Below are positions 1 to 7,738 of a stretch of 64,000 bases of DNA, one piece after another. The position numbers were made by a program, and so were the translations under genes. Origin of the DNA: Pseudomonas sp. PDM16 (lineage in GTDB: Bacteria; Pseudomonadota; Gammaproteobacteria; Pseudomonadales; Pseudomonadaceae); contig NZ_JACVAM010000002.1 in the NCBI RefSeq assembly GCF_014851865.1, forward strand, positions 496,001 through 560,000. Direction: 5' to 3'. The notes under the pieces are model-generated. The model did not search any database. It was not told the origin of the DNA and saw only the letters and a list, made by a program, of their open reading frames with translations. Each line of letters starts with the position of its first letter. The first letter of the stretch is position 1.

Positions 1-2
1 GA

Positions 3-197
3 TTCGAAGTGCCCGCCGGCACCCGTGTGCTGGGGCTGAAGATAGATCCGCTCGACGATACCCTCTGCGGCATGGGCCGCCTGAACAAGGAAGTGGCCGT
101 GAAGGTCGCGCCGGGCAGCACCCAGTACTTCCATATCGTCAGCGAGAACCGTGGCGGCTTCGATATCCGCCCGGATGCCAACCCGCCACAACCCTGA
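3..197 (+). CDS. C-terminal fragment of a hypothetical protein (start lies before the window)
   Basis: The frame is open from the first bases of the window to a TGA at 195-197, so only the last 64 residues are visible. They contain no motif I can assign: a mixed hydrophobic/charged segment ending in a proline-rich tail. The next gene starts 37 bases downstream with its own ribosome binding site, so the two may be co-transcribed. I do not recognise the family and cannot judge the function without the N-terminus. Confidence 0.6.
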   Translation, partial: FEVPAGTRVLGLKIDPLDDTLCGMGRLNKEVAVKVAPGSTQYFHIVSENRGGFDIRPDANPPQP

Positions 198-234
198 GGG
201 CTGTCGCCTGCCCGCGCCCAGCGAGGAGAGCACC

Positions 235-537
235 ATGGACCGTACCAGGCCAATCGCCCTGGCCGCGTTGCTGATGATGGGCCTGCCGGCGCTGGCCGGC
301 GAATGGCCGCCGGGTGTGCGCGACACCTTTCAGAAGAGCTGTGTGAACAGCGCCGGCCAGGCTCTCGGCCAGGCGCGCGCGCAGCAGTACTGCGAATGCA
401 CGGTGCGGCGCATTGATCGCGATTTTTCCAGCGCCGAACTCGCCGCGCTGGAGAAGGCCGAGCTGCCCGAGCCGCTGGTCAAGCGGCTGCAACAGGTGTC
501 CGGCCAGTGCCTGAATGAGCTGGGTGGGCAGGGCTAG
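235..537 (+). CDS. Small secreted protein with conserved cysteines, function unknown
   Basis: A 100-residue protein. The ATG at 235 is preceded by a strong SD (GAGGAG, 222-227) and begins a clear signal peptide: basic MDRTR, then a hydrophobic stretch, with likely cleavage after ALA-G near residue 22. The frame is open further upstream, but that extension has no SD and would bury the signal peptide. The mature part has four Cys (one in KSC, two in YCEC, one near the C-terminus in GQC), which suggests disulphides or metal/haem contact in the periplasm. No named domain is recognised. It follows the upstream partial gene in the same direction and ends just before a convergent LysR gene. Confidence 0.75.
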   Translation: MDRTRPIALAALLMMGLPALAGEWPPGVRDTFQKSCVNSAGQALGQARAQQYCECTVRRIDRDFSSAELAALEKAELPEPLVKRLQQVSGQCLNELGGQG

Positions 538-560
538 CGGCGGCCACACGGCAATAGGCG

Positions 561-1475
561 CTAGAGTTTCCATAACGGGTCGCTGCCCATCAGCTCGCCG
601 GCCCAGTCGACGAAGGCGCGGACCCGCGCCGCCAAGCGACGCGAATGGGGGTAGACGATGCTCATGGGCATATCCTCCAGGCGCCAGTCCGGAAGAATCT
701 CCACCAGCCGGCCCTCGGCCAACGGCTGCCGGGCTTCGACGGTGGGCACCGCGACGAACCCCAGCCCGGCCTCTGCCGCCGCGACATAGGCGCCGCCGCT
801 GTTGAAGCGCATGGTCGGCTCCTGGTCGATGACGAAACGCTCGCCATCCCGCTGCAGCACATTGACCTTCTGCCTTCCGGTGGCTGGGAACACGAAGGCC
901 AGAAAGCACAGCCTGGCCAGATCGCGCGGGTGCTGCACGGGTGGATGCCCGGCCAGGTAGCCGGGCGTGGCGCAGAGGGTGAAGCGCATCCTGCCGATGG
1001 GGCGGCAGACCAGGTCCGGCGTGCTCACCAGACCACCCCGGATCGCACAGTCCAAGCCTTCCTGCACCAGGTCGACGACCCGCTCGCTGCAACCGACGTC
1101 GAGGTGGATCAGCGGGTGACGCGCGATGAAGGCGGGCAGCGCGGGAATCATCAGGAAGCGGCCCACCGGTGATGGCATCTCGACCTTCACCCGACCGCGA
1201 GCCAGGCCCCGGCTCTGCGATACGCTGCTCTCCAGTTCGTCGAGGTCGTCCAGCACGGTGCGTGCCCGTTCGTAGTAGGCGCCGCCGTCGGTGGTCGGAG
1301 ACACGCGCCGGGTGGTGCGGTGCAGCAGCTTTATGCCGAGCTGGTTCTCCAGCGCCACTATCTGCCCGGAGACAGTCGTCTTGGCCAGGCCCAGTGACTC
1401 CGCCGCACGGGTGAAGCTGCCGAGTTCGACGATGCGGCAAAAGGCGCGCATCGCTTCGAGACGGTCGAAGGACAT
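561..1475 (-). CDS. LysR-family transcriptional regulator
   Basis: 304 residues, the usual LysR length. The N-terminal winged helix-turn-helix (about residues 4-62) shows the family pattern: FCRIVELGSFTRAAESLG, then KTTVSGQIVALE, then LHRTTRRVSPTTDG. A periplasmic-binding-protein-like effector domain follows from about residue 90. It is divergently transcribed from the AhpD-like gene at 1590, with 114 bases between the starts. That is the classic LysR layout, so the peroxidase-like gene is the likely target (inference). The type resembles the many Pseudomonas LysR proteins paired with small redox enzymes. The effector is unknown. Confidence 0.88.
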   Translation of the reverse strand: MSFDRLEAMRAFCRIVELGSFTRAAESLGLAKTTVSGQIVALENQLGIKLLHRTTRRVSPTTDGGAYYERARTVLDDLDELESSVSQSRGLARGRVKVEMPSPVGRFLMIPALPAFIARHPLIHLDVGCSERVVDLVQEGLDCAIRGGLVSTPDLVCRPIGRMRFTLCATPGYLAGHPPVQHPRDLARLCFLAFVFPATGRQKVNVLQRDGERFVIDQEPTMRFNSGGAYVAAAEAGLGFVAVPTVEARQPLAEGRLVEILPDWRLEDMPMSIVYPHSRRLAARVRAFVDWAGELMGSDPLWKL

Positions 1476-1589
1476 TATCCGGTTCTCCGCACAATGCTTA
1501 CGTTGGTGGGTAATTTATCTCGCAGTGTCTGATCAATAAAGTGGCCGCCAATCCCGGTACGACATCGGGCCATTGTCGGAGAAGCCGCC

Positions 1590-2036
1590 ATGATGACCAG
1601 CAAGCGCAACAACTATCACCAGACCGCCCCTCATGTGTTCAAGGCCATGTATGCACTGGAGCAGACCCAGGCAGGTTTCTCGCTGGAAGGTCCTCTGCGC
1701 GAACTGGTCAAGGTCCGTGCCTCGCAGCTCAACGGCTGTGCCCTGTGCCTGGACATGCACAGCAGCGAGGCGATGCAGGCCGGTGAGTCGGCGCGCCGCC
1801 TGTTGGCGCTGGGTGCCTGGGAGGATTCACCGCTGTTCAGCGAGCGCGAGCGTGCCGCCCTGCTGTGGACCGACACCCTGACCCTGCTACCGAAGGATCA
1901 TGCGCCGGATGCGGTGTACGACCAGGTGGCGGCTCAGTTCGGCGAAAGCGAAATGGCCGAGCTGACCCTGGCTATCGCTACCATCAATGCATGGAACCGC
2001 TTTGGCGTCGGCTTCGCCATGCAACTGACGAAGTGA
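1590..2036 (+). CDS. AhpD-like / carboxymuconolactone decarboxylase-family protein
   Basis: 148 residues with the AhpD-type alkylhydroperoxidase core. Visible catalytic pattern: Glu38, then Cys50-x2-Cys53-x3-His57 (NGCALCLDMH), matching the Glu-Cys-Cys-His proton-relay spacing of AhpD. Such proteins reduce peroxides with a redox-active CxxC pair in the cytoplasm. The second half (ALLWTDTLTL and INAWNRFGVGF) is typical of the single-domain CMD family. There are tandem ATGs at 1590 and 1593; either could be the start. It is divergent from a LysR regulator, which suggests peroxide- or electrophile-linked control. The physiological substrate is not deducible. Confidence 0.85.
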   Translation: MMTSKRNNYHQTAPHVFKAMYALEQTQAGFSLEGPLRELVKVRASQLNGCALCLDMHSSEAMQAGESARRLLALGAWEDSPLFSERERAALLWTDTLTLLPKDHAPDAVYDQVAAQFGESEMAELTLAIATINAWNRFGVGFAMQLTK

Positions 2037-2083
2037 TCGGCCTGGCCGGCAATTCCAGGCTTCAATCGAGCGAGGAGGGCGCC

Positions 2084-2302
2084 ATGCTGCGCGCGGTGCT
2101 GATCGAGACCTTCGAGCCGGACGAACAGGCCCTGCGTCGGTGCATCGCCGCGCTCGGGGAGTCCGACGAGTGGCGGCTGGAGTCTCGGGGAGAACGCTAT
2201 CTGCTGTGGCTGGAGGCCTCGGAGGCCAGCGAGCGACTCTGTGCTGCGCTGCTGGCCTACGGCTGGTTACGGCGGTTGGACTTCGCCGTCTCAGCGGGTT
2301 AG
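2084..2302 (+). CDS. Small hypothetical protein
   Basis: 72 residues starting at ATG 2084, preceded by GAGGAGG at 2072-2078, which fixes the start despite a longer open frame. The protein is acidic and Leu/Arg-rich with no signal peptide or membrane span. It contains a run of helix-forming residues (EASERLCAALLAYGW). It lies 47 bases after the AhpD-like gene and could be its operon partner. Its last 12 bases overlap the 3' end of the convergent LysE-type gene. No family recognised. The SD and codon usage support a real gene, but it is short. Confidence 0.6.
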   Translation: MLRAVLIETFEPDEQALRRCIAALGESDEWRLESRGERYLLWLEASEASERLCAALLAYGWLRRLDFAVSAG

Positions 2303-2902
2303 CGGTAAAGCCAGGCCCATGGCGGCGAACAGGCCTCCGCAGCAACGGTTGAAACCGCGCCCGGCGCGCTCCAGCCAAGGCCGGGTACGCTGTGCCGTGC
2401 GTGCCAGCAGGTACTCCACGATGCCTTCCACGATGGCAAAGGTGCCCGCCATCACGGCGAACTGCAGCCACAAGCTGCGTGCCGGATCGAGAAATTGTGG
2501 AAGGAAGGCGCCGAAGAACAGGATCACCTTGGGATTGGATAACGCCGACAACAGGCCCTGGCGAAACAGCTGTAGGCCCGGACGCGGCACGGCCGACTCC
2601 AGTGGGGTGAGGTGCAACGGTGGTGAGCGCCAGAGCTGGATGCCAAGCCAGATCAGGTACGCGGCGCCCAGCCACTTGAGTACCAGCAGCGCATGCACCG
2701 AGGCCTTGAGCAGGGCGGCCAGGCCGAACATCGACAGCGCCATCAGCAATACGAAGCCGAGCATGCCGCCGGTGACCGTCCACAGGGCGCGGCGGTGGCC
2801 ATAGAGGGCGCCGTGGGTGAGGGCGAGCAGGCCGTTGGGCCCGGGCGTCAACGAGAGGCCGAAGACGGCGGTGAGATAGATCAGCCAGGTGTGCAGTGCC
2901 AT
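2291..2902 (-). CDS. LysE/RhtB-family amino-acid exporter
   Basis: 203 residues with about six membrane helices. The N-terminal signature (SLTPGPNGLLALTHGA, residues about 18-33) and length are characteristic of the LysE/RhtB superfamily. Members export amino acids such as homoserine, threonine, lysine or leucine across the inner membrane, driven by the proton gradient. Substrate specificity cannot be read from the sequence. It is a single gene converging on the small ORF at 2084-2302 and divergent from the OmpA-like lipoprotein at 3079. Confidence 0.88.
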   Translation of the reverse strand: MALHTWLIYLTAVFGLSLTPGPNGLLALTHGALYGHRRALWTVTGGMLGFVLLMALSMFGLAALLKASVHALLVLKWLGAAYLIWLGIQLWRSPPLHLTPLESAVPRPGLQLFRQGLLSALSNPKVILFFGAFLPQFLDPARSLWLQFAVMAGTFAIVEGIVEYLLARTAQRTRPWLERAGRGFNRCCGGLFAAMGLALPLTR

Positions 2903-3078
2903 GGGCGTTTCCGGCGCGGGAGAAGGTTTCCGAAGCTACCCTAAGGCACTGTCCACCGGAAGAGCGGGTGCTCGGAACCCGGTGCAAGCGGAGCGGCTGG
3001 CGGGGAATCTTCAGGGAGGCCCGTGCTCTAAACCGCTGCAACCTGCCCATCCGCAGGTTCTTCGTTCAGGAGTAGTCC

Positions 3079-3759
3079 ATGTTTACTTTGTCCTCTTCTC
3101 GCCCCGTCCTCGCCGCAGTACTTCTGGCCCTGCTGGCGGGGTGTGCATCGCAGAACCCCTACGAGAACCAGCAGGGTTCCGGTACCAGCAAGACTGCCAA
3201 ATACGGTGGCATAGGGGCCGTGGCCGGGGCTGTGGCAGGTGCCGCAATCAACCATGACAACCGCGGCAAGGGCGCGCTGATAGGTGCCGCCGTGGCGGGT
3301 GCCGCCGGTGCCGGCTATGGCTACTACGCGGACAAGCAGGAGGAACAGCTGCGTCGCAGCATGGAAGGCACCGGCGTGGAGGTGCAGCGTCAGGGCGATA
3401 CCATCCAGCTGATCATGCCCGGCAACATCACCTTCGCCACCGACTCTTCGGATATCGCCAGCAGCTTCTATACCCCGCTGAACAACCTGGCATCGTCCTT
3501 CCGCCAGTACAACCAGAACAGCATCGAGATCGTCGGCCATACCGACAGCACCGGCAGCCATGCACATAACGTTGGCCTGTCGCAGCGCCGTGCCCAGAGC
3601 GTGGCCAACTACCTGACGGCCCAAGGCGTCGACGCGTCGCGCCTGAGCACCCGTGGTGCTGGCCCGGATCAGCCGGTGGCGAGCAATGCGACTGCCGACG
3701 GCCGTGCCCAGAACCGCCGGGTCGAGGTGACGCTACGGCCTTTGCCTGGCGCCCAGTGA
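3079..3759 (+). CDS. OmpA-family outer-membrane lipoprotein with glycine-zipper domain (YiaD-like)
   Basis: 226 residues. A lipoprotein signal peptide ends in the lipobox LLAG-Cys (Cys22). A glycine-zipper stretch (GGIGAVAGAVAGAA and GAAVAGAAGAGYGYYA, about residues 48-95) follows. The C-terminal OmpA peptidoglycan-binding domain (about 115-222) has HTDSTGS, LSQRRAQSV and the GRAQNRRVEV signature, with the usual Asp and Arg meso-diaminopimelate contacts. It should tether the outer membrane to peptidoglycan, like E. coli YiaD. SD CAGGAG sits just upstream. A strong intrinsic terminator follows the stop, so it is monocistronic. Confidence 0.92.
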   Translation: MFTLSSSRPVLAAVLLALLAGCASQNPYENQQGSGTSKTAKYGGIGAVAGAVAGAAINHDNRGKGALIGAAVAGAAGAGYGYYADKQEEQLRRSMEGTGVEVQRQGDTIQLIMPGNITFATDSSDIASSFYTPLNNLASSFRQYNQNSIEIVGHTDSTGSHAHNVGLSQRRAQSVANYLTAQGVDASRLSTRGAGPDQPVASNATADGRAQNRRVEVTLRPLPGAQ

Positions 3760-3770
3760 CAGATAGCTTC

Positions 3771-3803
3771 AGCAGAAGGCCCCGAATGGGGCCTTCTGCT
3801 TTT
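3771..3803 (+). terminator. Intrinsic terminator of the OmpA-like lipoprotein gene
   Basis: Perfect 13-bp stem AGCAGAAGGCCCC / GGGGCCTTCTGCT with a 4-base loop (GAAT), followed by TTT. It begins 11 bases after the stop codon at 3759. Confidence 0.88.
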
Positions 3804-3947
3804 CTGAGTGATGGCCAACTGCCGTCTGTCGTGCCGGGTTATCCCTAAAAAATCCTGACTACACTCTCAGCAGGCGCTGCGCCCGCTCGCGCGCGCGGGT
3901 GCGCCTCAGGTGAGCGAGGCGTGGTGCTGTAAGGAACAGGAGAACCC

Positions 3948-6900
3948 ATGGACGAAGCCGCTCCCATATCCCTTGCCCGCAAGCCCGTCGTTCCCTTTCT
4001 GATCAGTCTGTTGCTGCTGCTCGGCCTCGGTTCGCTGGTGCTCTGGCAGTGGTGGACGCTGGAGCAGGGCAGCCGCCTGGCGCAGGAGCAACGCTTCGCC
4101 TTGGCCGTGGACGGCGTCGAGCTCAGCGTGCGCGAGCGTATGCGCGCCTATGAGATGGTGCTGCGGGGCATGGCTGGCCTGATGTCCGGCAGCGATCAGG
4201 TATCCGATCTGGAGTGGCAGCGTGCCACCGATCAGCTGCAACTGCAGGATCATTATCCTGGCATCCAGGCACTGGCCTGGGGGCGCTATCTCCGGGCTGG
4301 CGAGCTGCGAACCTTCGTCGACGAGTTGCAGAGCGAGGGGCGTAACGATTTCATGGTCTACCCGCCCGGCGAGCGGGACGCCTACATGGTGATCGAGTTC
4401 ATCAACCCGCTGGACTGGCGCAACCGTCGGGTCATCGGGTTCGATATGTACAGCGAAGAAACGCGCCGGGTGGCCATCAGTGCCGCGCGCGACAGCGGTG
4501 AGGCCGTACTCACCGGGCCTTTGAAGCTCAAGCAGGAAACCGAGAAGGACGTGCAGACGGGGGTGCTGCTCTATCTGCCGGTGTTCCGCCTGAATGCTCC
4601 TCTGAGCACCCTGGAGGAGCGCCGTGAGGCGATGCAGGGAGTGATCGCCGGCTCGTTCCGCATGGCCGATTTGATGCACGGCATCCTCGGCAGTAGTGCC
4701 GCCCAGTTCGAAATCGAGTTGATCGACCCGGATGATGCCGATACGCCGCTGCTGGCTCACATCGGTACTGAAGGCCATGTACCGCGTTTCAAGACCGAAC
4801 GACAGCTGAACATCTATGGTCGGGACTGGTCGTTGCGAGTTAGCAGCACACCCGTCTACGAGGCGAGCGTGGGTAACAGCGGTCTGCCGATCGGCCTGGG
4901 CACGGGGTTGCTGGCGTCACTGCTGATGTCGTTGCTGGTTGGCGGCTTCCTGTTTCTGCGTGAGCGCGCACTGGTGGCGAGCGAGCGGCAGAGCCGGCGT
5001 TTGGGTGAGAGCGAGGGGCGTTTCCGTCTGGTGGTGGAGGCCTCGCCCAATGCCATCGTGTTGGTCGACAGCAGCGGCAAGGTAGCCATGGTCAATCGCC
5101 AGGTGGAGCTGCTGTTCGGCTACGAGCGCAGCGAGCTTCTCGGCCAGCCAGTGGAGCGTTTGCTGCCGGAGCAGCTGCGCGCGGGCCATGCCGGCATGCG
5201 CCAGGCCTTCCAGCAGGCGCCGGAGCAGCGCCGCATGGGGGGCAATCGCGAGCTCTTCGGTCAGCACCGCGATGGTCGGCAGATTCCGCTGGAGGTTGGG
5301 CTGGCGCCGATCCGCGTCGGCGAAGAGGTGCTGGTACAGGCGGTGATCATCGATATCAGCGAGCGCAAGTCCGCCGAAGAGCGTTTTCGTCTGGTAGTCG
5401 AGGCCTCGCCCAACGCCATCGTGCTGGTGGATGGGCGTGGGCGACTGAGCATGGTCAACCGCCAGGCCGAGCAGATGTTCGGCTACACCCGCGCCGAGTT
5501 GCTTGGCCAGCCGGTGGAGATGCTGCTGCCGGAGTCCGCCCGCGAGCAGCATCCGGTGCTGCGTGATTCGTTTATCAAGGATCCTTCGCCACGGCGCATG
5601 GGTGGCAATCGCGAGCTGTTCGGCCAACACCGTGACGGTCACATGATCCCCCTGGAGGTAGGGCTGTCGCCGATTAGCGCTGGCGACGATCGCCTGGTGC
5701 AGGCGGTGATCATCGACATCAGCGAGCGCAAGGCGGCCGAGCAGCGCCTGCGCGAGCAGGCCGAGCAACTGGCCCTGGCCAACCGTTACAAGTCGGAATT
5801 TCTGGCCAACATGTCTCATGAGCTGCGCACGCCGCTCAACAGCATCCTGATCCTCAGCGAGCAGCTCCGACACAACGCCGCCGGCAACCTGACCGAGAAG
5901 CAGGTCAAGCATGCGGACATCGTCTACAAGGCCGGCAACGATCTGTTGCAACTGATCAACGACGTGCTCGACCTGGCCAAGATCGAGGCCGGTCGGGTCC
6001 AGCTCAAACTCGAGCCGGTGAACATTCACGACCTGCTGGTGGAACTGGATTCCAGCCTGCGGCCGATGGCCGAGATCAAGGGGTTGCGGTTGCTCACCCA
6101 TCTGGAACCGGGTGTTGCGCGGGTCATCCACAGTGATCGTGGGCGCTTGCAGCAGATCCTGCGCAACCTTCTGTCCAACGCCCTCAAGTTCACCGAGATC
6201 GGCGATGTGGAGCTGTCCATCGGCCACTCGCCGGTGTCTCTGGACGATGAACGTGAAACCCTGCAGTTCGTCGTTCGAGATAGTGGTATCGGCATCGACC
6301 CGGCGCAGCACGAACGGATATTCCAGGCCTTCCAGCAGATCGACGGTTCCACCAGCCGGCGCTTCGGTGGCACCGGTCTGGGCCTAGCCATCACCCGCCA
6401 ACTGGTCGAGGTACTGGGTGGCCAGATCAGCCTTGAAAGTACGCCGGGGGAGGGCTCGCGCTTCATCGTGCGGCTACCGGTGGTGGCGCTGAATCCGGTG
6501 GAGAAGGAGGACGATCCGCTGACTTCGCTGCCGCAGCGCGGTGGTAATGGCCCGGCGGTGCTCATAGTCGAGGACGATCCCAATTTCGCAGCTGTGATCG
6601 CCGAGCAGGCACAGGGCCATGGCTTCTCCAGCGTGCACTGCCGTAACGGCAAGCAGGCGATTGCGCTGATGCAGAGCGAGCGCTTCGTCGCGGTGATCCT
6701 CGACATCCTCCTGCCGGACATCAGCGGCTGGCAGATCTACCGGCGCCTGCGCGGCCTGCTGCAGTACCGCGATGTGCCGGTGCACATCGTGTCGTGCGTG
6801 CCGCAGCCACAAGACTGGCACAGCGATGGCACCAGCTACCTGGTCAAGCCGGTGGCGCGCCAGGACCTGGAGCAGGTATTCCAGGACATCACCGTGTTCA

Positions 6901-7703
6901 ACTCGCCGTCTCGCCATCTGTTGCTGGTCGAGGATGTGGAGGTGGAACGCGAGCATTATCGCGAGCACCTGACGCAGATCGGTTTCCACGTCGTGGCCTT
7001 GGGCAGCGCCGAGGAGGCGCGCCAGGCCTACTTAGGCAGACATTTCGATGCGCTGGTGATCGATCTCAACCTGCCCGATCAACACGGCTTCGACCTGCTC
7101 GAGGCGTTGCATCGCGAGCGCCCGCTGCTGGGCACTCAGGTGGTCATCAACACCGGCGTCGATATCACCCGCCAGGATCTGCAGCGCCTGCGTCGCTATT
7201 CGGCCGTGGTGGTGCGCAAGAGCGGCGATGACCTGTCGCCGCTAAGCGATGCGTTGCAGGGCTTTCTTTCCGCCGTGCGTGAGCCGCAGGCGAGCAGTTC
7301 GGAGCTGGCAGGGCGGCGCGTACTGCTGGTGGACGACGACATTCGCAACATCTACGCGATGACCGCGCTGCTCGACGAGTTGGGGCTGGTGGTGATGCCG
7401 GCGAAGGATGGAGTGGAAGCGCTTGAGGTATTCGGCCGCGAGCCCTTCGATCTGGTGCTGATGGATATGGCCATGCCGAACATGGATGGCTACACCGCCA
7501 CGCGCATCCTGAAAGGTGAACGGGGCTGCGGCGTTCCAGTCATAGCCCTCACGGCCCATGCCATGAAGGGCGACCGCGAGAAATGCATTACTGCCGGCTG
7601 TGACGACTACCTGGCCAAGCCGGTCGGTCGTCAGGAACTGCTGGAAATGTTGCACCGCTGGCTGGCTGTTGCGCAGGAGCCGGAGCGGAAGGTGCAGGGC
7701 TGA
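3948..7703 (+). CDS. Hybrid sensor histidine kinase: CHASE, two PAS, HisKA/HATPase, three receiver domains
   Basis: 1251 residues. Two membrane helices (about 13-33 and 312-338) flank a periplasmic CHASE domain. Two nearly identical PAS domains (about 358-475 and 479-597) come next. The dimerisation/phosphoacceptor domain has FLANMSHELRTPLNS with His624. The ATPase domain has its N box (NLLSNALKFTE), G1 (RDSGIGID) and G2 (GGTGLGLAI) intact. Three receivers follow (about 871-985, 990-1105, 1124-1240), each retaining the acidic pair, the Asp acceptor (ILDILLPD, VIDLNLPD, LMDMAMPN) and the Lys. There is no HPt domain. It lies 35 bases upstream of a REC-PAS-GGDEF-EAL gene, its likely output partner. 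The CHASE ligand is unknown. SD AGGAG precedes the ATG. Confidence 0.94.
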   Translation: MDEAAPISLARKPVVPFLISLLLLLGLGSLVLWQWWTLEQGSRLAQEQRFALAVDGVELSVRERMRAYEMVLRGMAGLMSGSDQVSDLEWQRATDQLQLQDHYPGIQALAWGRYLRAGELRTFVDELQSEGRNDFMVYPPGERDAYMVIEFINPLDWRNRRVIGFDMYSEETRRVAISAARDSGEAVLTGPLKLKQETEKDVQTGVLLYLPVFRLNAPLSTLEERREAMQGVIAGSFRMADLMHGILGSSAAQFEIELIDPDDADTPLLAHIGTEGHVPRFKTERQLNIYGRDWSLRVSSTPVYEASVGNSGLPIGLGTGLLASLLMSLLVGGFLFLRERALVASERQSRRLGESEGRFRLVVEASPNAIVLVDSSGKVAMVNRQVELLFGYERSELLGQPVERLLPEQLRAGHAGMRQAFQQAPEQRRMGGNRELFGQHRDGRQIPLEVGLAPIRVGEEVLVQAVIIDISERKSAEERFRLVVEASPNAIVLVDGRGRLSMVNRQAEQMFGYTRAELLGQPVEMLLPESAREQHPVLRDSFIKDPSPRRMGGNRELFGQHRDGHMIPLEVGLSPISAGDDRLVQAVIIDISERKAAEQRLREQAEQLALANRYKSEFLANMSHELRTPLNSILILSEQLRHNAAGNLTEKQVKHADIVYKAGNDLLQLINDVLDLAKIEAGRVQLKLEPVNIHDLLVELDSSLRPMAEIKGLRLLTHLEPGVARVIHSDRGRLQQILRNLLSNALKFTEIGDVELSIGHSPVSLDDERETLQFVVRDSGIGIDPAQHERIFQAFQQIDGSTSRRFGGTGLGLAITRQLVEVLGGQISLESTPGEGSRFIVRLPVVALNPVEKEDDPLTSLPQRGGNGPAVLIVEDDPNFAAVIAEQAQGHGFSSVHCRNGKQAIALMQSERFVAVILDILLPDISGWQIYRRLRGLLQYRDVPVHIVSCVPQPQDWHSDGTSYLVKPVARQDLEQVFQDITVFNSPSRHLLLVEDVEVEREHYREHLTQIGFHVVALGSAEEARQAYLGRHFDALVIDLNLPDQHGFDLLEALHRERPLLGTQVVINTGVDITRQDLQRLRRYSAVVVRKSGDDLSPLSDALQGFLSAVREPQASSSELAGRRVLLVDDDIRNIYAMTALLDELGLVVMPAKDGVEALEVFGREPFDLVLMDMAMPNMDGYTATRILKGERGCGVPVIALTAHAMKGDREKCITAGCDDYLAKPVGRQELLEMLHRWLAVAQEPERKVQG

Positions 7704-7738
7704 GAGGGAACGATTGATGCCGAGGAAAGGAGGGCTGC

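Noticed and set aside
4917..6311. 464-codon open frame antisense to the hybrid kinase
   Set aside because: Its composition is a mirror of the PAS/HisKA coding sequence; no domain or start signal supports it.
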